Assembly: GCF_002019605.1 (NCBI RefSeq)
Contig: NZ_KV917368.1
Span: forward strand, 899,809-963,808
Direction of reading: 5' to 3'
DNA from: Alkalihalobacterium alkalinitrilicum
GTDB taxonomy: Bacteria > Bacillota > Bacilli > Bacillales > Bacillaceae_F
DNA length: 64,000 bases
The translations under genes were made by a program, and so were the position numbers. Shown piece by piece: positions 57,424 through 64,000 of this stretch. How positions within the stretch are numbered: position 1 is the stretch's first letter; each line of letters starts with the position of its first letter. Below the pieces are notes generated by a model. That model ran no database searches. It was not told where the DNA came from and was given only the letters and a program-made list of their open reading frames with translations.

Positions 57424-57463
57424 ATCTCCCAAATTAAAATAAAGTTTGGGAGATTTTTATTTT
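57424..57463. terminator. Bidirectional terminator
   Basis: ATCTCCCAAA / TTTGGGAGAT stem with T-rich sequence after it (TTTTATTTT); convergent genes on both sides. Confidence 0.85.
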
Positions 57464-58416
57464 CACTGATTTTTGCTTTTATTAAAAAATAATAGAAGTT
57501 GAGTAATAATGGCTAAGATAGGCAGTTCCAATAATGGACCTATAACTAATACTAAGGCAATCAAGGGTTGGTCAGGGAATGCTGTCATAGCAATTGCCAA
57601 AGCAATCGGTGAGTTTCTTGCTAATGTAGTCAAACTTAAGCTGGTTCGATCTGAATACGAATATTTCATAACATGCCCTACCTTTTGACCAACGATAAAG
57701 TTTATAACAAAAAACAAAAGCAGTGGAAGTGTTATTAGCCATAATAAATCTAAGTTATCAAGTAATAATTGTCCTTGAGTAGCGAACATGGCAACGATTG
57801 CAAGACCTAGGAAGATAATTGGGAACACACTTAGATTGGAGATGAGGCTTTCACTTAATTGTTGCTTGTTTTTCAAGAACAATTTTGTTAGAACTGCTAA
57901 GACCAAAGGTATGAATAAAACAATTAGAATACTTTCTACTAGAAATCCTAACTCAATAACTCCAGTGGTTCCACCAAAAATCAGGAGATATAAAGGCAAT
58001 AATATGACTTGTAAGATTAAATTCAAAGGCAAGATCGCCGTTGATAGTGCAACATTTCCTTTTGCAATTCCTGTGAAGATTAAGTACCAATCCGTACATG
58101 GAGTGACCATTAGCATAATAAATCCAATATATAAGGCAGGATTGTTGCCTAGAAATATCATTGCTAGCAGCCATGCTAAAATAGGTGTCCAGACAAAATT
58201 TATGATCACTGAAGTGTATGTAAACTTGATGTTTTTAAAGGCTTTCTTTATTTCCTCAATAGGAATTTGTAAGAAAGTAATATATATCATAGCTACTAAT
58301 AAAGGAACTATAAAGCTTTCCGCGTTAGTTCTAATGAGTTCTACCTGTCCTATACCTATACCGATCATTACTGCTGAAAAAATAATAAGGGTATACAATT
58401 TCTCAAATAAGTTCAT
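57463..58416 (-). CDS. Arsenic-resistance/bile acid:sodium symporter family permease (ACR3-like)
   Basis: ATG at 58416. 317 residues, about ten membrane helices, the BART superfamily layout. The segment VTPCTDWYLIFTGIAKGN (near 105-122) contains the Cys that is catalytic in ACR3 arsenite exporters, and ARNSPIALAIAMTAFP (near 268-283) matches the second conserved block. No arsR or arsC gene is adjacent, so arsenite export is not certain; other organic anion substrates are possible. Ends at the terminator at 57424. Confidence 0.8.
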   Translation of the reverse strand: MNLFEKLYTLIIFSAVMIGIGIGQVELIRTNAESFIVPLLVAMIYITFLQIPIEEIKKAFKNIKFTYTSVIINFVWTPILAWLLAMIFLGNNPALYIGFIMLMVTPCTDWYLIFTGIAKGNVALSTAILPLNLILQVILLPLYLLIFGGTTGVIELGFLVESILIVLFIPLVLAVLTKLFLKNKQQLSESLISNLSVFPIIFLGLAIVAMFATQGQLLLDNLDLLWLITLPLLLFFVINFIVGQKVGHVMKYSYSDRTSLSLTTLARNSPIALAIAMTAFPDQPLIALVLVIGPLLELPILAIITQLLLFFNKSKNQ

Positions 58417-58521
58417 TGTGTATCACGACTTTCCAAAGCCAATTTTAATGCACACATAATTTTATCATAATTTGATAGTGAAGTAGTTTTGGTTATTCAA
58501 TTTAAAAAAATAAAGAACTGA

Positions 58522-58671
58522 AGTGGTTTTTTGTATGAATTGCTTTCTGGCACCGAAGAACCACAAAACGAATTGACTTTCCACCTTCAGTACTGCTGTG
58601 CATCAGAATTTACGAAGTATGTCGAAAATAAACGTGTAATGCGTTTAGAATCTGTAAGAGGAAATAGATGA
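58522..58671 (+). pseudogene. Remnant of an unidentified gene (C-terminal end)
   Basis: 49 codons open to a TGA at 58669 (FLYELLSGTEEPQNELTFHL ... MRLESVRGNR), preceded by an in-frame TGA and lacking start signals. It is followed by the hairpin at 58692. Reads like a real protein end, but I cannot name it. Confidence 0.3.
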
Positions 58672-58691
58672 AGTAGAAATAATCCATCTTT

Positions 58692-58725
58692 ACCATTTAA
58701 CTCATCACGAGTTAAATGGTTTTTT
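58692..58725 (+). terminator. Hairpin of the ACCATTTAA family, in a copy of the usp 3' end
   Basis: ACCATTTAACTC / GAGTTAAATGGT with TTTTTT. The following 35 bp (CTGTTTCGACATTTTTC and GGGCGTCACTGTGA) repeat the sequence at 59645-59675, which includes the stop of the universal stress gene. Confidence 0.7.
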
Positions 58726-58856
58726 ACTGTTTCGACATTTTTCAGGGCGTCACTGTGAATGAACAACGGGGCAGGATTATTAATTTTGAACAAAGAAATA
58801 TACTTTTCTAACATTAGAGAAAGTATGCCGAAGTGAATAATTTGTTAGGAGGATGT

Positions 58857-59537
58857 ATGAGGACAAATAAAATACAAAACTGCATAAAAAGACATATATT
58901 AGATAAATTTCATTTACTCAAAATCGAAGAGTTAGACTTGTCTCAGCAAGCAATGAATGAATTTGATGAACTTTATAAACAATATCTGCTAGTAGGAGAG
59001 GGTAATTTAATTTCTTATCATAGTAAGTACCCAATATATCAATTTTTAAATTACATCGTTGAGACTAAAAATGTATTAGTACACGGCTCTAATAGCTCCG
59101 CGATCAATAATTTTACTCCAAAAGATAGTGCGCTTTTTAATGGTAGACCTGTTAAAGCGGTTTTTGCTACAAGCGATGGCGTGTGGTCATATTTTTTGCT
59201 GTCAAGAACAGAAGAGGATATATAGGTTCTTTAAGAAATCTATGCTTGACAGTTCCAACAAAAAAAAGGGATCAGGCGTTATTATTATTTTTCTATTAAT
59301 AATCAAAATGTTCATGATATTTGGACAAGTGGAACAATTTATTTTTTGCCAAAAAATCTCTTTAAACCAGGTGGGACTAGGGATGAGTGGATATGTGAGC
59401 AAAGTGTAAAGCCACTTGCGAAGTTATCAGTTACTCCAACTGATTTTCCCTTTTTAGAGAAAATCAGCACACATGCAGAGACTGAGCCAGTATTAAAAAC
59501 CATTATCAAAGCCTTTTTTAATAAAAAGCCACAATAG
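58857..59537 (+). pseudogene. Uncharacterised protein gene with two frameshifts
   Basis: ATG at 58857 with AGGAGG close upstream. Three overlapping open stretches in different frames join to one likely protein of about 226 residues: first to RTEED (about 59216), then YIGSLRNLCLTVPTKK, then GIRRYYYFSINNQNVHDIW to KKPQ at 59537. The second shift falls in a run of eight A (59260-59267) where seven would fit; the first is at GATATATAGG. The intact part has VHGSNSSAI and FNGRPVKAVFATSDGVWSYF. I do not recognise the family. Either sequencing error or recent decay. Confidence 0.65.
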
Positions 59538-59602
59538 TTATTCAGGGTAAATAGAGTATGAACTTATATCAGTTGCTTACGAAAGGTTTGTAATACTTAA
59601 TT

Positions 59603-59645
59603 TAAAAAAACCATTTAACTCATCATGAGCTAAATGGTTTTTTAC
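59603..59645. terminator. Terminator of the universal stress protein gene
   Basis: AAAAAAACCATTTAACTCAT / ATGAGCTAAATGGTTTTTT; on the minus strand it lies 25 bp after the usp stop. It shares its core with the hairpins at 18073, 26943 and 58692. Confidence 0.8.
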
Positions 59646-59667
59646 TGTTTCGACATTTTTCGGGGCG

Positions 59668-60144
59668 TCACTGTGACTTAGCACTGAAGTAAGCGCTTAC
59701 ATTTCGAGACTTATTGAACTCTTGTGCTTTTACAATCATGACAGGAGATGTAGCGCCTTTGGCAACTTTATGACTAACACTACCAACTAATAATTCCTGT
59801 AGTTTATTTTTTCTACCGTTACCAACTATGACAAGGTCAAAGTATCCTTCATTTGCGTATTTGACGAGTGCAGATCCAGGCTCTCCCCGAAGGAAGCGGG
59901 TCCTGTAGTTAATTCCACTAGCTTTGATTAATTCAACAGTTGACTGAATTTTTTCTTGTCTTTGTTTATCAAGTTCATTCGAATTCCAATTCTGTAATAT
60001 ATCTGTTTTCGCATTAGAGAATTCAATTACATAAACAATATAAATGGTTGCATTCTGAGTAGATTGAGCGACATTAATGGCTGTTTTTGCAGCATGAAAA
60101 GCATTCTCTGAACCGTCAGTAGCTAGAAGAATTTTTTTAAACAC
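59668..60144 (-). CDS. Universal stress protein (UspA family)
   Basis: GTG at 60144 with GAGGAGG upstream; the frame starting at 60159 would include the binding site itself. 158 residues. UspA fold with start FKKILLATDGSENA (Asp near 9), and ATP-binding loop GNGRKNKLQELLVGSVSHKVA (near 118-138), close to the G-2x-G-9x-G-(S/T) motif. It probably binds ATP. The C-terminal 15 residues are an extension. Monocistronic. Confidence 0.92.
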   Translation of the reverse strand: MFKKILLATDGSENAFHAAKTAINVAQSTQNATIYIVYVIEFSNAKTDILQNWNSNELDKQRQEKIQSTVELIKASGINYRTRFLRGEPGSALVKYANEGYFDLVIVGNGRKNKLQELLVGSVSHKVAKGATSPVMIVKAQEFNKSRNVSAYFSAKSQ

Positions 60145-60423
60145 ATTGCACCTCCTCAAAAATTTCAGAACTGAAAACTTCGGAAATAATGTTGTCCTAC
60201 TTTAATCTTATATTGGAAATTACTCTTATATTACTAGAATATTCAGTTCGTTTAACGATGTGCTTCTTGACAGTAATTATTAAACTCTGAGCTATGAGTA
60301 CCTTTTGCCGAATAGGATATGTCTTTTTCTTTATGGACATTATTCCTGGCTCCTATACGTAGTTTCAAAAAATACACGGTGGGAAAGTGTACTTCACAGA
60401 TTTAGTTGTATACCATCACGAAA

Positions 60424-60461
60424 AAGTTGTTGCTTACCGTATAAGGTAAGTGCAACAACTT
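60424..60461 (-). terminator. Terminator of the DUF3055/YuiA-like pair
   Basis: AAGTTGTTGC plus TTACC pair with GGTAA plus GCAACAACTT across a bulge; on the minus strand it is followed by TTTTC. 60145-60423 shows no gene. Confidence 0.75.
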
Positions 60462-60476
60462 GTCATATTTCTTTTA

Positions 60477-60608
60477 TTAAGAGATGACTTTATTTTTTCC
60501 TGTTCCTTTACATATAGGGCAAGGAGTTTTTCTCTTAAAGAAAAGAAAGTATCTCAATGTTTCAATTCCTTTACCTTTACAAGGATAGCATAAAGAAAAG
60601 ATCGCCAT
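60477..60608 (-). CDS. YuiA-like small zinc-finger protein, 43 aa
   Basis: ATG at 60608 with AAGGAGG upstream. The product has two DnaJ-type Cys motifs, CYPCKGKG (residues 7-14) and CPICKGTG (30-37), separated by a basic stretch. Such CxxCxGxG pairs bind one zinc ion in small Bacillus proteins such as YuiA. It starts 11 bp after the DUF3055 gene, so the two are likely cotranscribed. Function unknown. Confidence 0.75.
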   Translation of the reverse strand: MAIFSLCYPCKGKGIETLRYFLFFKRKTPCPICKGTGKNKVIS

Positions 60609-60619
60609 GTTTAACCTCC

Positions 60620-60913
60620 TTATGAATATTCTTCAAAATGATTAGACCTTGGAATTTTCGATAGTAATAATGCGGATATTTCATGAGCTGAAGGATCTTC
60701 TTTAATATGAAAAGCCTTTTTAATAACGGATATGTTTCGTACGTCATCGAAGTCTAATAAAGTGGATTTGCCAGTTTGGAGACATATCACCATGGTCTTT
60801 CCAAAAAATTGTTCTGAAAAAACAAGGGTGAAATTATATATCCTTTCTTCAGTAGCGTAGCCAAGGTGTTGAACGTTTGAAAATTCGTCCACCGCATAGA
60901 TTGATTCAAACAA
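60620..60913 (-). CDS. DUF3055 family protein, 97 aa
   Basis: TTG at 60913 (MFESIYAVDEF) chosen; AAAGGAG lies 9 nt upstream, whereas the TTG at 60919 is too close. The segments VQHLGYATEERIYNFTLVFS, FFGKTMVICLQTGKSTLLD and ISVIKKAFHIKE match the small DUF3055 family of Bacilli and Staphylococci, function unknown. First gene of a two-gene unit with the YuiA-like gene. The 350 bp upstream (60914-61264) contain no gene I can see. Confidence 0.78.
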   Translation of the reverse strand: MFESIYAVDEFSNVQHLGYATEERIYNFTLVFSEQFFGKTMVICLQTGKSTLLDFDDVRNISVIKKAFHIKEDPSAHEISALLLSKIPRSNHFEEYS

Positions 60914-61264
60914 TAGCAACGACTCCTTTCAGCTATAAGATAGGGGGGGGAAAATAATGATCGTACAATTAATTAAATATTCTAAAAATTAAATTAATTT
61001 AATTATAAAACAAAAAGTAACATTTGTGTAGTAATTATGTAAATTTATATCCCATTAAAAATAATTAGTTTTAAGAAATAAAGATTATAGGAATGTAGGA
61101 ACTCACAATAATTACAGAAGTAAATGGGATACTATTTAAGTATAGGTTCTCTCATTGTAAACTTTAATTTGAAATGAACTGCTAGCCAAGAAGGTACATA
61201 CTCTTTCTGCTAAGCTTGAGAGGGTCGAAACTTAAAAAGCTTGTCATAATTAAGGAGAGGTTAT

Positions 61265-62507
61265 ATGAGTATCAATCAGGAACGTAACCTTGCATTACAT
61301 GTAGATTATTATTTACCACGATGGATGTATATTTATTGGAAGGAAAATCAACATCAACAGCGTGTGGTGTTTGATGCTTTTTACCGTAAAAATCCATTCA
61401 AAAATGGTTACTCTGTTTTTGGTGGAACATTAAATATAATTAACATGCGGAGGTTAGAGGTCTTGCAGAACAGCCTACGATCCTTGAAGGAGGAGCGCGA
61501 CGGGCGCAAGGAATTGACGCTGCCTATTATGGGACAAGAATGAGTTATATTGCAGGATTTTCAAGTACTAGTCTCTGTTCAGCAGCGATGGATTTTGACG
61601 TTCCTGTTGGTGGAACGATGGAACACGCAGATATTCAGTTTGCCGAAAGTGAAATTGAAGCGTTTCGTACGTACGCCAACGTTTTTCCAGATGAATGTGT
61701 ATTTTTAGTCGATACGTACGATACGATACACAGCGGAATCCCGAATGCAATAAAAGTTGCTAAAGAGCTAGAAGCAAAAGGATATCTTTTAAAAGGGATA
61801 AGAATTGATAGTGGGGATCTTGCTTACTTATCGAAACAAGCAAGAAAAATGCTCAATGAACAAAACCTTGATTACGTAAAAATCATTGCTTCTGGTGACT
61901 TAGATGAATATGTGATTTCTGCGTTAGCGATACAAAAAGCGAAAATCGATGTATTTTTAATAGGAACGAAAGGATCACAGCTTATGAACAACCAGCGTTT
62001 GGTGCAGTCTACAAAATTGTCGCTAAAGAAGTAGATGGTACGTACGTCCCGCTAATTCAGATATCATCAAGTCTTGAAAAAGTGACGACGCCTGGTTATA
62101 AAATTCCTTATCGAATTATTGACTCAAATACAGGTAAATTTAAAGGAGATTATGTCGCTCTTCAAGAAGAGGATGTAAAGTCATTACAAGAAATCGAACT
62201 AAATGACGTAAGAAGCCCCGAATTTAAAAATAAAGTGATCAAATTCCAAGTAAAGGAATTGTTAAAGTCTATTTACATAAAAGGTCAACTCGTTTATGAA
62301 ATACCTTCAACACAGGAAAGTAGGAACTTTCATAAAACGCAACTGAATGGTTTATGGGATGAATACAAACGAAAAGATTACCCTGAAAAATATTCGGTTA
62401 CTTATAGTGATCCAGTCTTAAGGTCCAAGATAAAATTAATTGAAGAGAAACGCAGAGAAACAAAAAAAATAGATCATCCACGGTGGTTTAAAGCAAATGA
62501 AACTTAG
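61265..62507 (+). pseudogene. pncB: Nicotinate phosphoribosyltransferase gene, internal deletion and frameshift
   Basis: ATG at 61265 with AAGGAGAGG upstream opens a normal start (ALHVDYYLPRWMYIYW, then FYRKNPFKNGYSVFGG). After GTLNI the sequence jumps to GGARRAQGIDAAYYGTRMSY, with roughly 70-80 codons of the family missing and the frame changed. GFSSTSLCS, GGTMEHA, LVDTYDT, GIRIDSGDL and IIASGDLDEY are intact. A second shift near 61973 (AAAGGATCACAG; one base short) moves the frame before ITAYEQPAFGAVYKI, which continues to 62507. The normal enzyme (about 490 aa) salvages nicotinate to NAD. The deletion means this copy is dead even if the frameshift is an error. Confidence 0.88.
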
Positions 62508-62526
62508 AAGCCTTATGAATGAAAGT

Positions 62527-62549
62527 AAGTCCAACTAATAGTTGGACTT
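62527..62549. terminator. Hairpin after the pncB remnant
   Basis: AAGTCCAAC-TAATA-GTTGGACTT, perfect 9-bp stem; no T-run follows. Confidence 0.5.
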
Positions 62550-62564
62550 ACAAAGGAGGAATTA

Positions 62565-62651
62565 GTGGCCCCACTAAATGAACATGAAACAGCGCTGGAG
62601 GCTATTCTTAAACTTTTAAAGAGGCCAATGAGCCTTTTATTTATTATATGA
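62565..62651 (+). CDS. Possible 28-aa peptide or gene remnant
   Basis: GTG at 62565 with a strong AAAGGAGG at 62553-62559. The frame (starts MAPLNEHETALEAILKLLKR, ends LLFII) stops early. The good binding site suggests the start of a real gene that is now truncated. Low certainty. Confidence 0.25.
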   Translation: MAPLNEHETALEAILKLLKRPMSLLFII

Positions 62652-62759
62652 AACTGATTAATAAATATGATTAAAAAACTAATCTGCAGACGAAATGTAC
62701 ATATTTTTTATTATTCAAATACATCGTCAAGCCATAGTAGTAGAGAACAAACTCTTATT

Positions 62760-62894
62760 TTAATTTGTTGTTTGACTCAATTCTACCGCATCAAGATGGG
62801 TAATATCATGTTGACAGCTTGGGCAAAGCCAAGTTTCTTCGTTCGATCCACAGTATGATGTTGTACCACATGATTCACAAATTTTTTTATACAT
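62760..62894 (-). CDS. Small zinc-ribbon protein, 44 aa
   Basis: ATG at 62894 with AAAGGGGTGA upstream on the minus strand. CESCG (residues 6-10) and CPSC (24-27) form a CxxC...CxxC ribbon, with another Cys at 15. The rest is DITHLDAVELSQTTN. I do not recognise a named family. It is a plausible stand-alone gene because of its ribosome binding site. Confidence 0.6.
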   Translation of the reverse strand: MYKKICESCGTTSYCGSNEETWLCPSCQHDITHLDAVELSQTTN

Positions 62895-63334
62895 AATATG
62901 TCACCCCTTTAATTATTAGAAAATAAATAACAGATATTTGAATTATAATTGAATGTATTATAACCAAATCTAATTAATTTTATATAAGTACTCATTTCGC
63001 TAATCTGCAAATGCTTTGCTACTGTGATACTGTTAATTAGATTTATGGATCAGAGTGATATCTGATCCTTCTTCATGAATTTAAAAGCACAAAAAAAAAG
63101 GTAAATTATGCATAAAGAAACTATTTAATTTAATAAAAAATGTCGATTTTGTGAATATGACATAAAAAATACGAAAACAAGAGTATTCGTTAGAAAACAA
63201 GCTATGACATACGCTTACATGAAGATTTCTATTTCAGTTGAAACGTGATAATATCACTTTGTTAACAACGGACCCGATTTTCGTGAGAGTCGAAAATCAA
63301 TATGAAAAAATAAAATAAAGGGAGAGATGCAGCA
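62895..63334 (+). promoter_or_regulatory. Upstream region of the SulP gene with three inverted repeats
   Basis: No gene is seen. Repeats: GGATCAG/CTGATCC (63047-63068), a perfect 13-bp palindrome GTGATA-A-TATCAC (63245-63257), and GATTTTCG/CGAAAATC (63276-63298) 36 bp before the SulP start. The 13-bp palindrome resembles an operator; the last is a leader hairpin or operator. Confidence 0.45.
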
Positions 63335-64000
63335 TTGGATTTACAAGCAATTAAAAAAGAATGGTTCGGTAATGTGAGAGGTGACGTATTAGCTGGGATT
63401 GTTGTTGCTTTGGCGTTAATTCCTGAAGCGATTGCCTTTTCCATTATCGCTGGTGTAGACCCTATGGTTGGGTTATATGCATCCTTTTGTATCGCAGTTG
63501 TTATTGCCTTTGTCGGTGGAAGACCAGGGATGATTTCAGCTGCCACTGGAGCGATGGCACTACTCATGATTACATTAGTTGCAGAACACGGACTTCAGTA
63601 TTTATTAGCAGCAACGATTTTAACAGGTATTCTTCAAATATTATTCGGAGTATTTAAGCTTGCGAGATATATGAAGTTTGTTCCTCGTTCTGTTATGGTA
63701 GGTTTCGTTAATGCACTAGCTATTTTAATTTTCACGTCTCAACTTCAACATTTCGTAGGTGAGACGTGGATTATGTACTCGCTAGTTGCTTTAACACTAG
63801 CGATTATATATATTTTACCGCGATTTACAAAAGCAGTACCATCAACGTTAGTAGCGATCATTGTTGTTACAGCAATAGCGATTATTGCTAACTTTGGAGT
63901 ACGAACGGTTGGTGACATGGGAACATTAACTCAATCTTTACCAATGTTTATGATTCCGCAAATTCCATTAAACTTTGAAACTCTTATGATTATTTTTCCT
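63335..64000 (+). CDS. SulP family inorganic anion transporter, 3' end beyond window
   Basis: TTG at 63335 with AAGGGAGAG upstream; the frame is open to base 64000 (222 residues seen). The N-terminus has the SulP pattern: [53 protein letters not shown], and then several membrane helices. Full-length relatives are about 480 to 560 residues, some with a C-terminal STAS domain outside this window. It imports sulfate, bicarbonate or another anion; the substrate cannot be told. Confidence 0.88.
   Translation, partial: MDLQAIKKEWFGNVRGDVLAGIVVALALIPEAIAFSIIAGVDPMVGLYASFCIAVVIAFVGGRPGMISAATGAMALLMITLVAEHGLQYLLAATILTGILQILFGVFKLARYMKFVPRSVMVGFVNALAILIFTSQLQHFVGETWIMYSLVALTLAIIYILPRFTKAVPSTLVAIIVVTAIAIIANFGVRTVGDMGTLTQSLPMFMIPQIPLNFETLMIIFP

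Noticed and set aside
57788..58459. 223-aa frame opposite the ACR3-like permease
   Set aside because: Shadow of the real membrane protein on the minus strand; no start signal, and the sequence lacks family features.
58587..58814. 75-aa minus-strand frame
   Set aside because: It runs through the hairpin and the duplicated usp 3' end and has no start signal.

Overview
The window comes from a low-GC Gram-positive bacterium of the Bacillaceae. The evidence is the rRNA sequences, strong AGGAGG-type ribosome binding sites, frequent TTG and GTG starts, a SAM-I (S-box) riboswitch, and Bacillus-type small families (YvrJ, DUF1659, DUF2922, DUF1450, DUF3055, YuiA-like). I cannot assign a genus.

Region by region. 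1-3303 is the end of a thiazole/oxazole-modified peptide (TOMM) operon: a YcaO cyclodehydratase cut by the left edge, then a SagB-type dehydrogenase. No precursor peptide is visible. 5129-17877 is a complete-looking ketone catabolism locus. It has an AcoR-type sigma-54 activator, six phased TGTAAC boxes, an insulating terminator and a textbook -24/-12 promoter. These precede five genes whose families, order and sizes match five-subunit acetophenone carboxylase (HyuA, small Zn protein, HyuA, HyuB, about 33 kDa subunit), then an acyl-CoA ligase and a thiolase. The implied route is ketone + bicarbonate to a 3-oxoacid, then a 3-oxoacyl-CoA, then thiolytic cleavage. This is the most striking system in the window.

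18063-25184 holds a degenerate yvrJ copy and a 16S-23S-5S rRNA operon with two tandem promoters. Three spacer elements in this operon have terminal stems that co-vary. 25505-27698 holds an Asn-rich small protein, a frameshifted manganese catalase and the DUF1659-DUF2922-YvrJ set. 28126-30227 holds a MarR-GNAT fusion and a TetR regulator.

30565-43490 is a second catabolic operon. It has a sigma-A promoter with a palindrome at the start site, an acyl-CoA synthetase, a Zn alcohol dehydrogenase broken by an in-frame TAG, an SDR, an acetoin-dehydrogenase-like E1a-E1b-E2-E3 complex, a TRAP transporter in P-M-Q order with a 152-bp MITE-like element inserted, and an MDR oxidoreductase. An SgrR-like regulator faces it. 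The likely substrate is a carboxylic acid or hydroxyketone, but its identity is open.

46500-64000 is mixed housekeeping and accessory DNA: M20 amidohydrolase, ATC-hydrolase family protein, S9 peptidase, S-box-controlled msrA, cupin/TetR pair, a DUF1450 gene followed by an uncharacterised protein and an overlapping PD-(D/E)XK-like nuclease, DUF2975/XRE pair, DUF817, an ACR3/bile-acid-symporter family permease, UspA protein, small Cys-rich proteins, a decayed nicotinate phosphoribosyltransferase gene and the start of a SulP transporter. At least four genes are broken, two of them by one-base changes in poly-A runs, so sequencing error must be excluded before calling all of them real decay.
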